This document shows, piece after piece, positions 17,134-26,124 of a DNA stretch of 44,624 nt. The notes below the pieces were generated by a model, which searched no databases, was not told the DNA's origin, and saw nothing but the letters and a program-made list of their open reading frames with translations. A program made the translations under genes and the position numbers. Source of the stretch: CAYNVS01 sp964400725 (GTDB lineage: Bacteria; Myxococcota_A; SURF-8; CAYNVS01); contig CAYNVS010000025.1 in NCBI GenBank assembly GCA_964400725.1, positions 1 through 44,624 of the forward strand. Direction: 5' to 3'. How positions within the stretch are numbered: the stretch's first letter is position 1; each line of letters opens with the position of its first letter.

Positions 17134-18765
17134 TCACGCCGTTTTATCGGGGTTTGGGCGTTCCCGCAGCGATTTGGCCGCTCTTTCGATTTCTTCCGCC
17201 AGCCGTTTGGGCGGTCTGTCCAGTATCGCAAGTTTGAAATTGCCGGCTTCAATCGCGTAATCGCACGCGCAGCCGGCGGGAAGAAACGCCAGCCTGCAAC
17301 GCTTTCCGGCCTCCGGCGCGCCGTAAGAAAACGACGCGATTAAAACCTCGTCGCCGCCCCAAGTTTCAATTTTATACGCCGCGGAAGAGACCGATGGAAG
17401 GCTTGCGAGAAAACGCCTTGCGTTAAGCAGCGCTTCTCTTGCCGCCGCTTTGTTAAAACTCTTGGCCGCGGCCGTCTGCGGGTTGTTTTGAGTTTCGGCA
17501 TAACGCCGGTCGTTTGCGCCTTCGCCCGAACCGCCTTCTTCTCCCACCGTCGCGGCGCCGGTAACGGATAAAATTTTCCGCAGCTCCCTTTCGGTCATTG
17601 CGGGCGTTGAGATTATGTTGCAGGTCCGCGCGTCGTAAACCAAACCGAGCGCGTCGCGTTTGTAATAGAAGTCGCTTCCCGGCAGAACCATAAGCCGGTT
17701 GGCGTTAATGCGCGCGCCCAGCGACGAAACGTATTCGTAGCCGGCCATGAAGCCGTCGTAAGTCTCCCCCGGCAGGCCGATCATCAGGTCAACCGCCGCG
17801 TCAACGCCGCGGCTTTTCAACAGCTCCAAGGCTTTTTCAAAGCGGTCTTTTTTAAAAATCCGGTTCGACAGCCTTATCGCCTCTTCGCCTATCGTCTGCA
17901 GTCCTATTCCCGCGCAGGCGTTGAGCTCCGCCAAAGCGTCCGCGTCCGGCTCGCCGAAAATATCGTACCGTATATATACTTCGTGCCGCTTGCTTTTGGC
18001 GATTCCCATTTCGGCCAAAAAGCGCGCTCGGTCTAAAAGCGTTTTGCGATTGACGTTTATATAAGGCTCGTTGTAGTAAAATTTGCCGAATCTATCCCGC
18101 GCCCATTCGACGTCCTTAATCATCTGCGAGCGGGTCGTCGGCGCGAAACTTGAGCTGTAATAAGGCGCGAGGCAGAAACCGCATTTGTTGAAATAGCATT
18201 TTCCGGGGCCGTCAACGTTTATAAGCAGAAAGTCGTAAGCCCCGCTTCGAGGCGGGAAAAGCTGGTAAAGGCTTTTTTCGTATTCGGCGGCGCGCCCGGC
18301 CGGTTTTCCCTCAACCACGGCGCCGCCTTTGGGTCTGGCGCTCTTTTTTTGCGCAAAATACTCCGAAAGAAAAAGCTCTCCTTCGCGCCTTACTATTACG
18401 TCGATTCCTTTGTGAGCGGACTTTAACGCCGCCATGTCGCGCGCGTCGTAATTAAGCTGAATGCCGCCCGCTATTACGGCCGTTTCGGGGCGCTCCCGTT
18501 TAACGGCGTCGGCGAGCGCGAACGCCTTTTGGCAGTTCCACGCGTAGCACGTAAGGCAGACGACGTCGGGGTCTTCTTTTAAAACCAAAGCGAGCGTTTC
18601 GTCCGCGGACGCGGCTCCGTCGAAATCGAGAACGGCGGTTTCAATCGTCCCTTCGGGCGCCGAGGCCTGAAGATGAGCGGCTAAAACCCGGTTCGCCAGA
18701 GGCGGGCAAATCTCTATCCCCGCGGCGTTATGAACGCAAAATACGACTTTTTCCGTTTTCTTCAT
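17134..18765 (-). CDS. B12-binding-type radical SAM protein with CX4CX2C cluster motif
   Basis: 543 residues. The N-terminal 150 residues look like a cobalamin-binding-type Rossmann domain (DVVCLTCYAWNCQKAFALAD, then TAVIAGG, then VIVRREGE), as in B12-radical SAM proteins. The radical SAM core follows. Its cluster motif is GKCYFNKCGFC, with Cys at about 190, 195 and 198. The spacing is CX4CX2C instead of CX3CX2C; I checked this on the DNA. Later core elements are GLQTIGEEAIRLSNR and AVDLMIGLPGET, typical of the HemN/B12 groups. The C-terminal 130 residues are unassigned. The substrate is unknown. It starts 25 bases after a tRNA-dihydrouridine synthase gene on the same strand, so the two are probably co-transcribed and a tRNA or peptide modification role is possible. 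The radical SAM call is firm, the role is open. Confidence 0.88.
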   Translation of the reverse strand: MKKTEKVVFCVHNAAGIEICPPLANRVLAAHLQASAPEGTIETAVLDFDGAASADETLALVLKEDPDVVCLTCYAWNCQKAFALADAVKRERPETAVIAGGIQLNYDARDMAALKSAHKGIDVIVRREGELFLSEYFAQKKSARPKGGAVVEGKPAGRAAEYEKSLYQLFPPRSGAYDFLLINVDGPGKCYFNKCGFCLAPYYSSSFAPTTRSQMIKDVEWARDRFGKFYYNEPYINVNRKTLLDRARFLAEMGIAKSKRHEVYIRYDIFGEPDADALAELNACAGIGLQTIGEEAIRLSNRIFKKDRFEKALELLKSRGVDAAVDLMIGLPGETYDGFMAGYEYVSSLGARINANRLMVLPGSDFYYKRDALGLVYDARTCNIISTPAMTERELRKILSVTGAATVGEEGGSGEGANDRRYAETQNNPQTAAAKSFNKAAAREALLNARRFLASLPSVSSAAYKIETWGGDEVLIASFSYGAPEAGKRCRLAFLPAGCACDYAIEAGNFKLAILDRPPKRLAEEIERAAKSLRERPNPDKTA

Positions 18766-18790
18766 CTCGCAAGTTTCCGATTGCGCGCTT

Positions 18791-19792
18791 TCAATCGCCG
18801 GCGCGCTCTGCGAGAAATCCTTCGTAGTCGTCCAAAAGGTCGTAAACGTCCTTGTCGGCAGTCAGGGCCATTATGCGCGCTTTCGTTTCGCAGGCGTAAG
18901 GCAGGCCGCTTAAATACCAAGCCAAATGCTTGCGCATTTTAAAAAGCCCCCGCTCGCCGTAGTAATCTATCGCAAGCCGCAAATGACGGCGCATCAAATC
19001 AAAACGGCGGTTTATCGGAGGAGGCGACGCGTCGTCCGAGGCTATTTGCCCCGCGAGCCACGGCGCGCCAAACGCTCCGGTGGCGAGCATTACGCCCGCG
19101 CAGCCGGTCTTTTCCATCATTTCGACGGCGTCGTCGGGGGAATTTATTCCGCCGTTGCCGACTACCGGAATTTTAACCGCCTCGACAGCCTGCGCGATGG
19201 AGTCAAAGTTTACTTTGCCCGAAAAGAGCTGCTCTTTCGTGCGTCCGTGGACGGTAATCATGCACGCTCCGGCGGCCTCGCAGGCGAGCGCGAGGTCGAG
19301 CGCGCCCACTTTTTCCGCCGATATTCCCGCTCTGGTTTTAACGCTGACGGGCAGTCCGCTTGCGCGCTTCACCGCCTCGACTATTTTTGCGGCGTTGTCG
19401 GGGTATTTCATTAAAGCCACGCCGGAGTTGGACGCCGAAACGCGGCGCTGAGGACAGCCCATATTTATGTCGAACATATCCACGCCGCCGATTTCCGATA
19501 AAATTTTTTCGGCCGCTTTTGCGAAGGCGTCGGGCTGGAAGCCTACAAGCTGAACGCAGTACGGCCGTTCGTTCGGCGCGGGAAGAAGTTTTACGCGGCA
19601 ATGCTCAAGCGTGCGGCAGGCTCCGCGCGCGTCAACCATCTCGCAGACGGTCAGACCGAACGGATATTCGCGGTAAACCTCGCGGCACGGACGGTCGAAC
19701 ACGCCGTCAACGGGCGCTAAAATTATGCCGGGCTTAATCGTTACGCCTCCGGCGGCGAACCCTCGGTTGATTTTTTCAATGCAAGGCCGCAT
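18791..19792 (-). CDS. tRNA-dihydrouridine synthase (Dus family, DusB-like)
   Basis: 333 residues, usual length. It reduces uridine to dihydrouridine in tRNA using FMN and NADPH. Visible elements are the N-terminal strand GIILAPVDGVFDRPCR, the catalytic-Cys motif NMGCPQRRVSASNSGVALM, VKTRAG, VHGRTKEQLFSGKVNF, and the FMN-phosphate site VVGNGGINSPDDA with GVMLATGAFGAPWL. The C-terminal helical domain is present. ATG 19792 gives the standard N-terminus just before the first beta strand. It heads a two-gene unit with the radical SAM gene. It may be transcribed past the weak DUF1844 terminator or from a promoter I cannot see. Confidence 0.92.
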   Translation of the reverse strand: MRPCIEKINRGFAAGGVTIKPGIILAPVDGVFDRPCREVYREYPFGLTVCEMVDARGACRTLEHCRVKLLPAPNERPYCVQLVGFQPDAFAKAAEKILSEIGGVDMFDINMGCPQRRVSASNSGVALMKYPDNAAKIVEAVKRASGLPVSVKTRAGISAEKVGALDLALACEAAGACMITVHGRTKEQLFSGKVNFDSIAQAVEAVKIPVVGNGGINSPDDAVEMMEKTGCAGVMLATGAFGAPWLAGQIASDDASPPPINRRFDLMRRHLRLAIDYYGERGLFKMRKHLAWYLSGLPYACETKARIMALTADKDVYDLLDDYEGFLAERAGD

Positions 19793-19822
19793 GTTTTAAA
19801 TTCGCCCGGTTTAAAATTAATT

Positions 19823-19847
19823 AAAAAAAGGCAGACTTACGCCTGCC
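19823..19847 (-). terminator. Terminator after the DUF1844 gene
   Basis: On the minus strand GGCAG (19843-19847) pairs with CTGCC (19830-19834) and is followed by seven T. It sits between the DUF1844 stop and the dus start. Confidence 0.6.
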
Positions 19848-19880
19848 CTGCGCCATTAATATTTACGCGACAAGCAAGGC

Positions 19881-20255
19881 TTACTTGGCCTTGCAGGCAT
19901 ATACGAATTTCGTCCGCAAATCAAACAAAATCTGCTCGACGAGCCTTTCTTCGGCCACGGAAAGGTTTCCTTTCGTCTTGGTTTGAAGCATCTCGATGAT
20001 GTCTATCGTCTGCTTGGCCATGGGGAAGAGCGGCGTCTGCTTTCCCGTTTCGGGGTGCGGTATTTCGCCGAGGAACATCAGTCCCTCGTGCGCAAGGCTT
20101 ATTACGAAGGATGAAAAGTCTATCGTAGGCGTCTTCGGCCTGCATTCCGCCTTCGAGTATTCCTCCTTCGCTTTTTGTTCCTTGCAATTTTCATTGCAGG
20201 GCTCTTCGGGCTGCGGGGCTTGGTTTCCGCCTTCTTTTGGGTCGTTTTCAAACAT
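19881..20255 (-). CDS. DUF1844-family protein
   Basis: 124 residues. The N-terminal 40 residues are a Lys/Glu/Pro-rich tail with three Cys. The rest matches DUF1844: TIDFSSFVISLAHEGLMFLG, then a short loop with Pro and His, AKQTIDIIEMLQTKTKGNL, and EERLVEQILFDLRTKFV. The family is small, helical, cytoplasmic and of unknown function; it is widespread in Deltaproteobacteria, Acidobacteria and Planctomycetes. It starts 18 bases after the FHA gene on the same strand, so both are one transcript and end at the hairpin 19823-19847. Confidence 0.85.
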   Translation of the reverse strand: MFENDPKEGGNQAPQPEEPCNENCKEQKAKEEYSKAECRPKTPTIDFSSFVISLAHEGLMFLGEIPHPETGKQTPLFPMAKQTIDIIEMLQTKTKGNLSVAEERLVEQILFDLRTKFVYACKAK

Positions 20256-20273
20256 CTTTTTACTCCCGTTTCG

Positions 20274-21173
20274 TCAAACCAGTTCGACTCGCAAAAGCTG
20301 TTCGCCGATGAACACGTAATCGGCGTGTTTGAGTTCCGTGGGTTCCGTTATGCGGATGTACGTTCCGTTTTTGCTTCCGGCGTCTTCTAAATAGAAGTCT
20401 TCGCCTTTTTGAGAGAAAATAGCGTGCTTGCCTGAAATGAATTTATCGCCGGGGTAGTTGAAGGTGCAGCCTTCGCGCCCCATGGTAATCTGCGTTTTAT
20501 CTACAAAATAAACGCCGCCGATTTTTCCGCCGCTGAGAATGTGTATAAGCCTGGGTTTGGGTCCGGCTTGTATAGGGCTGCCCAGAAACATCGTGTTTTC
20601 GCCGCGCTCGGAGAGGCCGCGCACCGGCGGCAGAGCGTCGTCGCACTCGAAACGGAACAGCTGCTCCCCTACGCGGAAATAAGCGCCGTGTCGTATTTTG
20701 GTCGGCCCTTTAATGCGGATGTAAACGCCGTTGAGGCTCCCTTTGTCTTCGACGAAGAACTGCTCCGCGAAATAAAAGAAGTTTGCGTGCACCGGCGAGC
20801 AGAACGGGTCGTCGGGGAAGAGCAGGAACCCTTCCTTGCGTCCAGCCGGATGATCTTCCTGCGTCAGGCTGTAGCTTGCGCCCTCAAAGCCGCCGCCTTT
20901 AATAAGAACCAGCTTGGCGCGGTTAGTTTCCTGCATCGCGCCGAAGAACTGCGTTTTGGCCGCTCCGCCCGACGCCGCGCCGCTTGACGCCGCCGGTTTT
21001 TTCATTCCGCAGTTAGGGCAGAACTTCGCGTTGTTGAGATTCTTCGACTTGCAGGAAGGGCATTCCCACGTTCCGCCTTCGGAGCCGACAATGCGCGTGA
21101 GGTCGAATCCGCACTGCGCGCAAAAGGTCGAAGCGTCGGTATTTTGAGAGTTGCAATTCGGGCATATTTTCAT
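20274..21173 (-). CDS. Zn-ribbon and double FHA-domain protein
   Basis: 299 residues from ATG 21173, chosen for the ribosome site AAGGAG just upstream; a longer frame to 21206 lacks one. The N-terminus has two zinc ribbons (CPNC...CAQC and CPSC...CPNC, residues 4-60). A linker leads to two FHA domains. The first has a weak glycine-Arg element, then SPVHANFF and SLNGVYIRI. The second is more typical: ITMGREG, SGKHAIF and SKNGTYIRI. FHA domains bind phosphothreonine peptides, so this is a likely reader of the Ser/Thr kinases in this genome. No membrane segment is seen. It has a promoter at 21211-21240 and is co-transcribed with DUF1844. Confidence 0.92.
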   Translation of the reverse strand: MKICPNCNSQNTDASTFCAQCGFDLTRIVGSEGGTWECPSCKSKNLNNAKFCPNCGMKKPAASSGAASGGAAKTQFFGAMQETNRAKLVLIKGGGFEGASYSLTQEDHPAGRKEGFLLFPDDPFCSPVHANFFYFAEQFFVEDKGSLNGVYIRIKGPTKIRHGAYFRVGEQLFRFECDDALPPVRGLSERGENTMFLGSPIQAGPKPRLIHILSGGKIGGVYFVDKTQITMGREGCTFNYPGDKFISGKHAIFSQKGEDFYLEDAGSKNGTYIRITEPTELKHADYVFIGEQLLRVELV

Positions 21174-21210
21174 TAGCGCCGCTCCTTGTCGTTCGCGTTT
21201 GCTCACGCTA

Positions 21211-21240
21211 ATATTAAAGAGTATTTTACGCGGATGTCAA
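21211..21240 (-). promoter_or_regulatory. Promoter of the FHA-DUF1844 operon
   Basis: Reverse strand TTGACA (21235-21240), 18-base spacer, TAATAT (21211-21216). It lies 38 bases before the FHA start codon. The -35 is perfect, the -10 weaker. Confidence 0.55.
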
Positions 21241-21245
21241 CTAAA

Positions 21246-21276
21246 CAAAAAGGGAAGTTTTAAATTCGTTCCCCTT
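21246..21276 (-). terminator. Possible terminator after the DUF465-like gene
   Basis: On the minus strand AAAGGGGAA can pair with TTCCCTTT across the stop codon, with one bulge, and is followed by T. Weak. Confidence 0.35.
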
Positions 21277-21481
21277 TGGCCTCGGCCATTTTCTCTTTTA
21301 TTCTCAATTTGATTTTCTTAAGGTTGGCGACGTCGCGCTCCTCTTCGCTCGTTAAATGTTTGAATTTCCTGAATTCATCGAGCTTCCTCTCGATTTTCGC
21401 GTGAGTCTGCTCCAGCTGCTCTACCGTCAAGGCGTCGATTCCGCCCCGCGGCATTTCTTTGTCAAAGAAATTTTTAATCAA
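21260..21481 (-). CDS. DUF465/YdcH-like small coiled-coil protein
   Basis: 73 residues, starting at TTG 21481 five bases after a perfect GGAGG. A longer frame with an ATG at 21694 runs through the end of the neighbouring gene and has no ribosome site. The protein is charged and helical: VEQLEQTHAKIERKLDEF, then LTSEEERDVANLKKIKLRIK, which fits the LKk-KL-lKd core of DUF465. Such proteins are small cytoplasmic helical hairpins of unknown function. It lies 53 bases after the large Cys-rich lipoprotein on the same strand and could share its message. Confidence 0.7.
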   Translation of the reverse strand: MIKNFFDKEMPRGGIDALTVEQLEQTHAKIERKLDEFRKFKHLTSEEERDVANLKKIKLRIKEKMAEAKGERI

Positions 21482-21534
21482 AACAACCTCCAATAAGCTA
21501 GATGCCGCCGCGCTGTTACGGCGCGTTAAAGCGT

Positions 21535-24500
21535 TTACCACGACGCTTTCGTGCAGCCCGTCGTTCCGTTGAACGACGTCGCGCTGAGCGAAACGGTTTC
21601 GCACGAAGTCCCTTCCGAGAAGCGGACTTCCGCGTAAACGTAATAACTGTCGTCGTGTCCGCCGATGCCCTGATTGTCGGGCCACCAAATACATACCGAG
21701 TCCGGCATTCCCGTCCCCTGCCTGCTGGCGACGAGATGCCCGGTTCCGCAGTATTGATAAACGTACAGGTCGTAGTTAATTCCCGCGGGAACGTCCAGAG
21801 TAAAACGCACGTCCAAGTCGGTCGGGAAAATGCTTGAGCTGCATTCGTTCAATTTCAGCTTCATCCAGAAAGAGCCGGGAGGCTTGAGCGTGTAAATATA
21901 CGTCTGGTTGCGGCTGTTGCCGCTTCCGTCGGTCGCGGTCTGATCGCCGCACAACTGAGTGTTGGTCGAACCGCTCGCGAACATTTCCGTCGCCGTTACG
22001 CAGGTGTTTATCGGCGAGCTTAAGTTAACCTCGCAGCCGTTGGTCATACCCGCAGAGCAGTCGGCGTAACCCGCGTTGCAGCTGTATTGACAGGCGTTGT
22101 TTACGCACGCGGCGCTCGTGTTGGCGGGCGCTCCGTTGGCGCAGTTTACGCAGGCGGAGCCGCAGTACGAAACGTCGTCGTCTTTTTTGCAAACGCTTCC
22201 GCATTTATGATAACCGGCGTTGCACTGAAAAGAGCACGTCCCGCCTTCGCAGGTCGCGTAACCGTTAGGCGGAGCGTAGCCGCAGACGTCGCCGCAGTCC
22301 GAGCAGGCGTTGACCGTTCCCAGCTTGGTTTCGCAGCCGGGGTTGGAGTCGCAGTCTTTGTAGCCGTCCTTGCAGGAATAAACGCAAACGCCCGACGAGC
22401 ACGTCGAAGACTGTACATTCGGGTCGGCGTTGCAGTTGTAGCAGTTGGAGCCGCAGTGGGCGCCGTCGGCTTCGTCGTAGCAGCCCGATCCGCACTTGCG
22501 GTAATTCGGGTTGCATTCCCACGAGCAGCCCGACGCGAGGCATATGGGGCGCCCGTTGAGAGGAGCGTCGACGCACTTTGCGTTGCAGGCGAGGCAGTTG
22601 TTTACCGTGTTCAACTGCGTTTCGCAGCCGTTCGGCGAGCAGACGTTGTCGCAGTCGCCGAATCCGGTCGAGCAGCTGCAGGAACAGACGTAATCCTGCG
22701 CCGTCTCCGAGAAAACGCACGTCGGCGTAGAGTACGCTCCCGACGTGCACGTTTTGCAGGAAACTCCGCAGCACGAAGTTACGCTGTTGCGCTCGCAATG
22801 GTCGCCGACCTTGTGCCAGCCCGAATCGCACTGCCAAGAACACGCTCTCGACGAGCCGGAAATCTCGCACGTGGGATGTCCGCCGGTCGGGGCGTACGTG
22901 CAGCGATTGCCGCAGACTCCGCAGTCGTCTATCGTCTTAACGTCCGTTTCGCACCCTTCCTCCGTCGTGCAGTCGCCGTACCCCGCCTCGCATTCGTAGT
23001 TGCAGACGTAATCCCCAAGTTTGGCAGAATACGCGCAGAACTTGACGTTTGCGTGAACGCCGCTTGCGCAGTCGCGGCAGCTCTTACCGCAGTGCGCCGC
23101 GTCTAAATCGCTGTAGCAAACGCCGTTGCAGGCGTGATACCCCGCGTCGCATTCAAAGCCGCAAATCGCGTTTACGCATATTTTGTGCTGGTGCGAATTA
23201 GGCTGCGGATCCGGACAACGCGAGAAGCATTCCGAGCAGTGCTGAATGTCGGCGTTGACGTTTATTTCGCAGCCGTCGGTTATATCCTTGTTGCAGTCCT
23301 TGTAGCCGTCGTTGCAGGTATAGGCGCATTTGCTATTTAAGCACTCGACGGTGGAGTTGTTTTTGGAGGGGCACTTAAGGTCGCAGCCGCCGCAATTGAG
23401 AGCGTCGCTTCCGCCGTCGGTTTCGCACCCCTCTATCGCCGCGTTGCAGTCTATCCATGGCGCGACGCAGGCGAAAGAGCACTGACCGTTTTTGCAGACG
23501 GCCGCCGAATGCAGCGGGATACTGGGGTTTAGCGTGCAATCGACGCAGGCGGTTCCGCAGCAGTCGGGCGTATTGGACGGAATGCAGACGCCGTTTTGCT
23601 CCACGTAGCCGGTTTTGCACTTGTATCCGCAGGCGAACAGGCCGCTGGTCTGGTCGGCGGCGCATACCGCGTCGGCGTTTTCCCGTTCGTTCGGGCAGGG
23701 CGAGCACCGGTCGCCGCAGTGATTGAGGCTGTTGTTGGCCGCGCAAGCGCACGAGCAGACGTGCTCGCTCGCAAGGCAGTAATATCCCTCGCCTTTGAGG
23801 TTCAAGCTCTTAGTCGGCTCGTTGAAGGCGTTGCTCGTTATTTTAATAATGCCGTAATGGGCGTCCTGACCGCTGGGCGCGTAGCTTACGGTAAACGAAA
23901 TCTGCATCTGGTTCTCCGAGTAAGGCAGGAGAACGACGGGCCACGACGCCGGCAGACCGGACAGCGTAAAGTTCGGGCTTGACCCTTCCGCCTTCTCGAT
24001 TTTGTCGATTATAAGCGAGCCGAGCGCGCCGATATTGCGCAAAGTTATTGTTTTTTGCTGGGCTTGGCAGCCTTCCGCGACGATTATTTTGCCCATGTAA
24101 ATGGGGTTATCGACCGGAGCCGCGTCGATCATCGGCTTTACGGCGGCCGCTTTTATTTGAACGTCGTAGGAAGGCTTGTCCGGATCGTTCGATTTTATCG
24201 TCAAAAGACCAAGAGCCTCGCTGGGATTGGCCGACGCGGGAGGGGCGAAAGTTACGGTCAAAAGCGCCGATTTGCTCGGCTCGATTGTAATGTTGACCGC
24301 GCCGCTTGGCGTAAGCGACAGATGCGACGAGCCGCCTGCGCCTAAATTCGCCGAGTCGATTATAAGCGGCAGCGCGCCGTTGTTTGTTACTACGACGTCT
24401 TGCGCGGCCGTTTTGCCGACCACGACTTCGCCGAGGTTGAGCGCCGCGGGCGGATTGACCGCGATATGCGGCAGCGCGCCTGAGCCTGTTACGCTTATCT

Positions 24501-26124
24501 GAGGCTGAGAGCCGGTTCCGTCCGTAATCAGCGTTAGAATCGCCTGACTGGGCGTCTCCGCCGCCGGACGGAAGTTTATTTTAAACTCCAATTTTTCGCC
24601 TTTGGCGAGCGTAACGGGCAGCTGCGGCGCGTCGGACAGAGAAAATACGCCCGCGTAATTTCCTTCGTCCCATTTGAGCTCCGAAACGGTAATTTTAAGC
24701 TCGGTCGATGGAGTGTCGTTCGTCGCCGTAACCGTTATCGGCGCCGCGTTCGTTCCTACGCGAACTTTTTCGAACTCAACGCTCGGCGGGTCGATGACGA
24801 TAGCGGTTTCAATCGCCTCTCCTTGCAGCTTTATCTCGCGTTTAGGAATGCTGGGGTCGCTCGATTCGACGACCGCGTAGGTTTCGTGCTTGCCCACGGC
24901 CGTCGCATTATACGACAGCGAAACTTTGAATTCGTCTTTGAACGCCAGAACGTACCCGCCTTCGGGAATAATCGGCATCGCGTCGATTTTAAAGAACCCG
25001 CTTCCGCCCTCTTTGAGCGAAACGCTTTTTACGTAAAGGCTGTCTTTCCCTTGATTGGAAAGAACGAGGTCTTTTTTCGCGGTCGTTCCGACTTTGACGG
25101 TTCCGAACGAGACCGGATCGGGCGCCGCGTCCAGCCTGGCCTTAACGCCGGTTCCGGTAAGAGAGACGGCGTACGGCAGGCCGTCTCCGCCGGTCGAATT
25201 GCTGGATATTTCAATCTTTCCTTCATAGTCGATTTCGTCCAGCGGCGCAAATACCGCGCTGAAACTGTACGGCGAGTCGGGAGTAACGTAAATAGGATTG
25301 ACGAAAGCGGGATCGACCGAGAAGACGGTTCCGCCCGCCGTAATTGTTATGTTGTCGATGACGAGAGGTTTGTTAATATACGAAACGTCCGTATTCTTAA
25401 TCGTAATCGTGAGCCGCGCGCTTTTGCCCAGCGGAGTCGGTCCGAATTCTACCTTCGTCGAGTTAGCCTCAATGACCGGATTTCCTTTAAGCTCGGAATA
25501 AAAACGGACGATCGCCGTCGGCGTTTCGGGGTCGTCGCTTGTTATCTCCAATTTGTCTTCGTCGGCGTCGAGGCGCGATTTGGCGTATAGAACGTTCAGC
25601 GTAAAGGCCGCGCTGGGTTGAACGACGACGTCCCGCGTCGGGGCGTCCTTAACCGAGAAGCCGCTGGTTCCGGAATGTTGGAAAGCGAAACTTTTAAGCG
25701 TAAGCGGCGCTAACCCCGAATTGGATATTGACAACGCAGCCTGAACCGTCGAGTTAATCAGCGTCGCGCCGACTGAAAATTCTGGCTGCACCGATATTCG
25801 CGGCTTGTTGGCTGCGTCGGTTTCGTCGGTTATTTCCGCTCCGTCGGTTTCGTCCGCAACTTCGAAGTCTTGATTTGCTTCGGTTTCCGCGTCCTGATCG
25901 CCGGCGGCCGGCACGCATCTATTGTTTTTACACGTATAGCCGACCGAGCAGTCGTTGGTAGTCAGGCAGTAGTCCTCGCCCTGATCTCCATTGCTGTTTT
26001 TAATATTGCCCGAATCGCCGCACGACGCCAAAAAGACCGAAACCGCCGCAAAGGCGAAAATCGCCGCAAAACTCGCCGGCGACGACGGTCTTTTAGAACA
26101 ATTCAATTTGCGAGCTTTACGCAT
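21535..26124 (-). CDS. Large surface lipoprotein with ASH-like and Cys-rich repeats
   Basis: 1529 residues from ATG 26124, which has AAAGGAG nine bases upstream. A longer frame to 26166 lacks a site. The signal peptide ends in lipobox FLASC (Cys 35). An Asp/Glu/Thr-rich linker follows, with a short Cys pair region (CLTTNDCSVGYTCKNNRC). Residues about 120-750 carry six ASH/choice-of-anchor-D-like beta domains, each opening with patterns like VSFGTVKVGTTAKKDLVLSN. Residues about 750-1390 are tandem Cys-rich units of the type GYKDC...GCET...CxxCxxxC, CxWxCNxGYHKC and CGxxCxxC, about 90 Cys in all. The last 130 residues look like a beta-sandwich resembling PPC domains. This is an outer-surface protein, likely disulphide-rich; adhesion or a structural role is inference. 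Confidence 0.88.
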   Translation of the reverse strand: MRKARKLNCSKRPSSPASFAAIFAFAAVSVFLASCGDSGNIKNSNGDQGEDYCLTTNDCSVGYTCKNNRCVPAAGDQDAETEANQDFEVADETDGAEITDETDAANKPRISVQPEFSVGATLINSTVQAALSISNSGLAPLTLKSFAFQHSGTSGFSVKDAPTRDVVVQPSAAFTLNVLYAKSRLDADEDKLEITSDDPETPTAIVRFYSELKGNPVIEANSTKVEFGPTPLGKSARLTITIKNTDVSYINKPLVIDNITITAGGTVFSVDPAFVNPIYVTPDSPYSFSAVFAPLDEIDYEGKIEISSNSTGGDGLPYAVSLTGTGVKARLDAAPDPVSFGTVKVGTTAKKDLVLSNQGKDSLYVKSVSLKEGGSGFFKIDAMPIIPEGGYVLAFKDEFKVSLSYNATAVGKHETYAVVESSDPSIPKREIKLQGEAIETAIVIDPPSVEFEKVRVGTNAAPITVTATNDTPSTELKITVSELKWDEGNYAGVFSLSDAPQLPVTLAKGEKLEFKINFRPAAETPSQAILTLITDGTGSQPQISVTGSGALPHIAVNPPAALNLGEVVVGKTAAQDVVVTNNGALPLIIDSANLGAGGSSHLSLTPSGAVNITIEPSKSALLTVTFAPPASANPSEALGLLTIKSNDPDKPSYDVQIKAAAVKPMIDAAPVDNPIYMGKIIVAEGCQAQQKTITLRNIGALGSLIIDKIEKAEGSSPNFTLSGLPASWPVVLLPYSENQMQISFTVSYAPSGQDAHYGIIKITSNAFNEPTKSLNLKGEGYYCLASEHVCSCACAANNSLNHCGDRCSPCPNERENADAVCAADQTSGLFACGYKCKTGYVEQNGVCIPSNTPDCCGTACVDCTLNPSIPLHSAAVCKNGQCSFACVAPWIDCNAAIEGCETDGGSDALNCGGCDLKCPSKNNSTVECLNSKCAYTCNDGYKDCNKDITDGCEINVNADIQHCSECFSRCPDPQPNSHQHKICVNAICGFECDAGYHACNGVCYSDLDAAHCGKSCRDCASGVHANVKFCAYSAKLGDYVCNYECEAGYGDCTTEEGCETDVKTIDDCGVCGNRCTYAPTGGHPTCEISGSSRACSWQCDSGWHKVGDHCERNSVTSCCGVSCKTCTSGAYSTPTCVFSETAQDYVCSCSCSTGFGDCDNVCSPNGCETQLNTVNNCLACNAKCVDAPLNGRPICLASGCSWECNPNYRKCGSGCYDEADGAHCGSNCYNCNADPNVQSSTCSSGVCVYSCKDGYKDCDSNPGCETKLGTVNACSDCGDVCGYAPPNGYATCEGGTCSFQCNAGYHKCGSVCKKDDDVSYCGSACVNCANGAPANTSAACVNNACQYSCNAGYADCSAGMTNGCEVNLSSPINTCVTATEMFASGSTNTQLCGDQTATDGSGNSRNQTYIYTLKPPGSFWMKLKLNECSSSIFPTDLDVRFTLDVPAGINYDLYVYQYCGTGHLVASRQGTGMPDSVCIWWPDNQGIGGHDDSYYVYAEVRFSEGTSCETVSLSATSFNGTTGCTKASW

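Noticed and set aside
22087..23106. 339-codon plus-strand frame opposite the Cys-rich lipoprotein
   Set aside because: Composition is an Ala/Val/Arg-rich mirror of the Cys repeats; no start signals or motifs.
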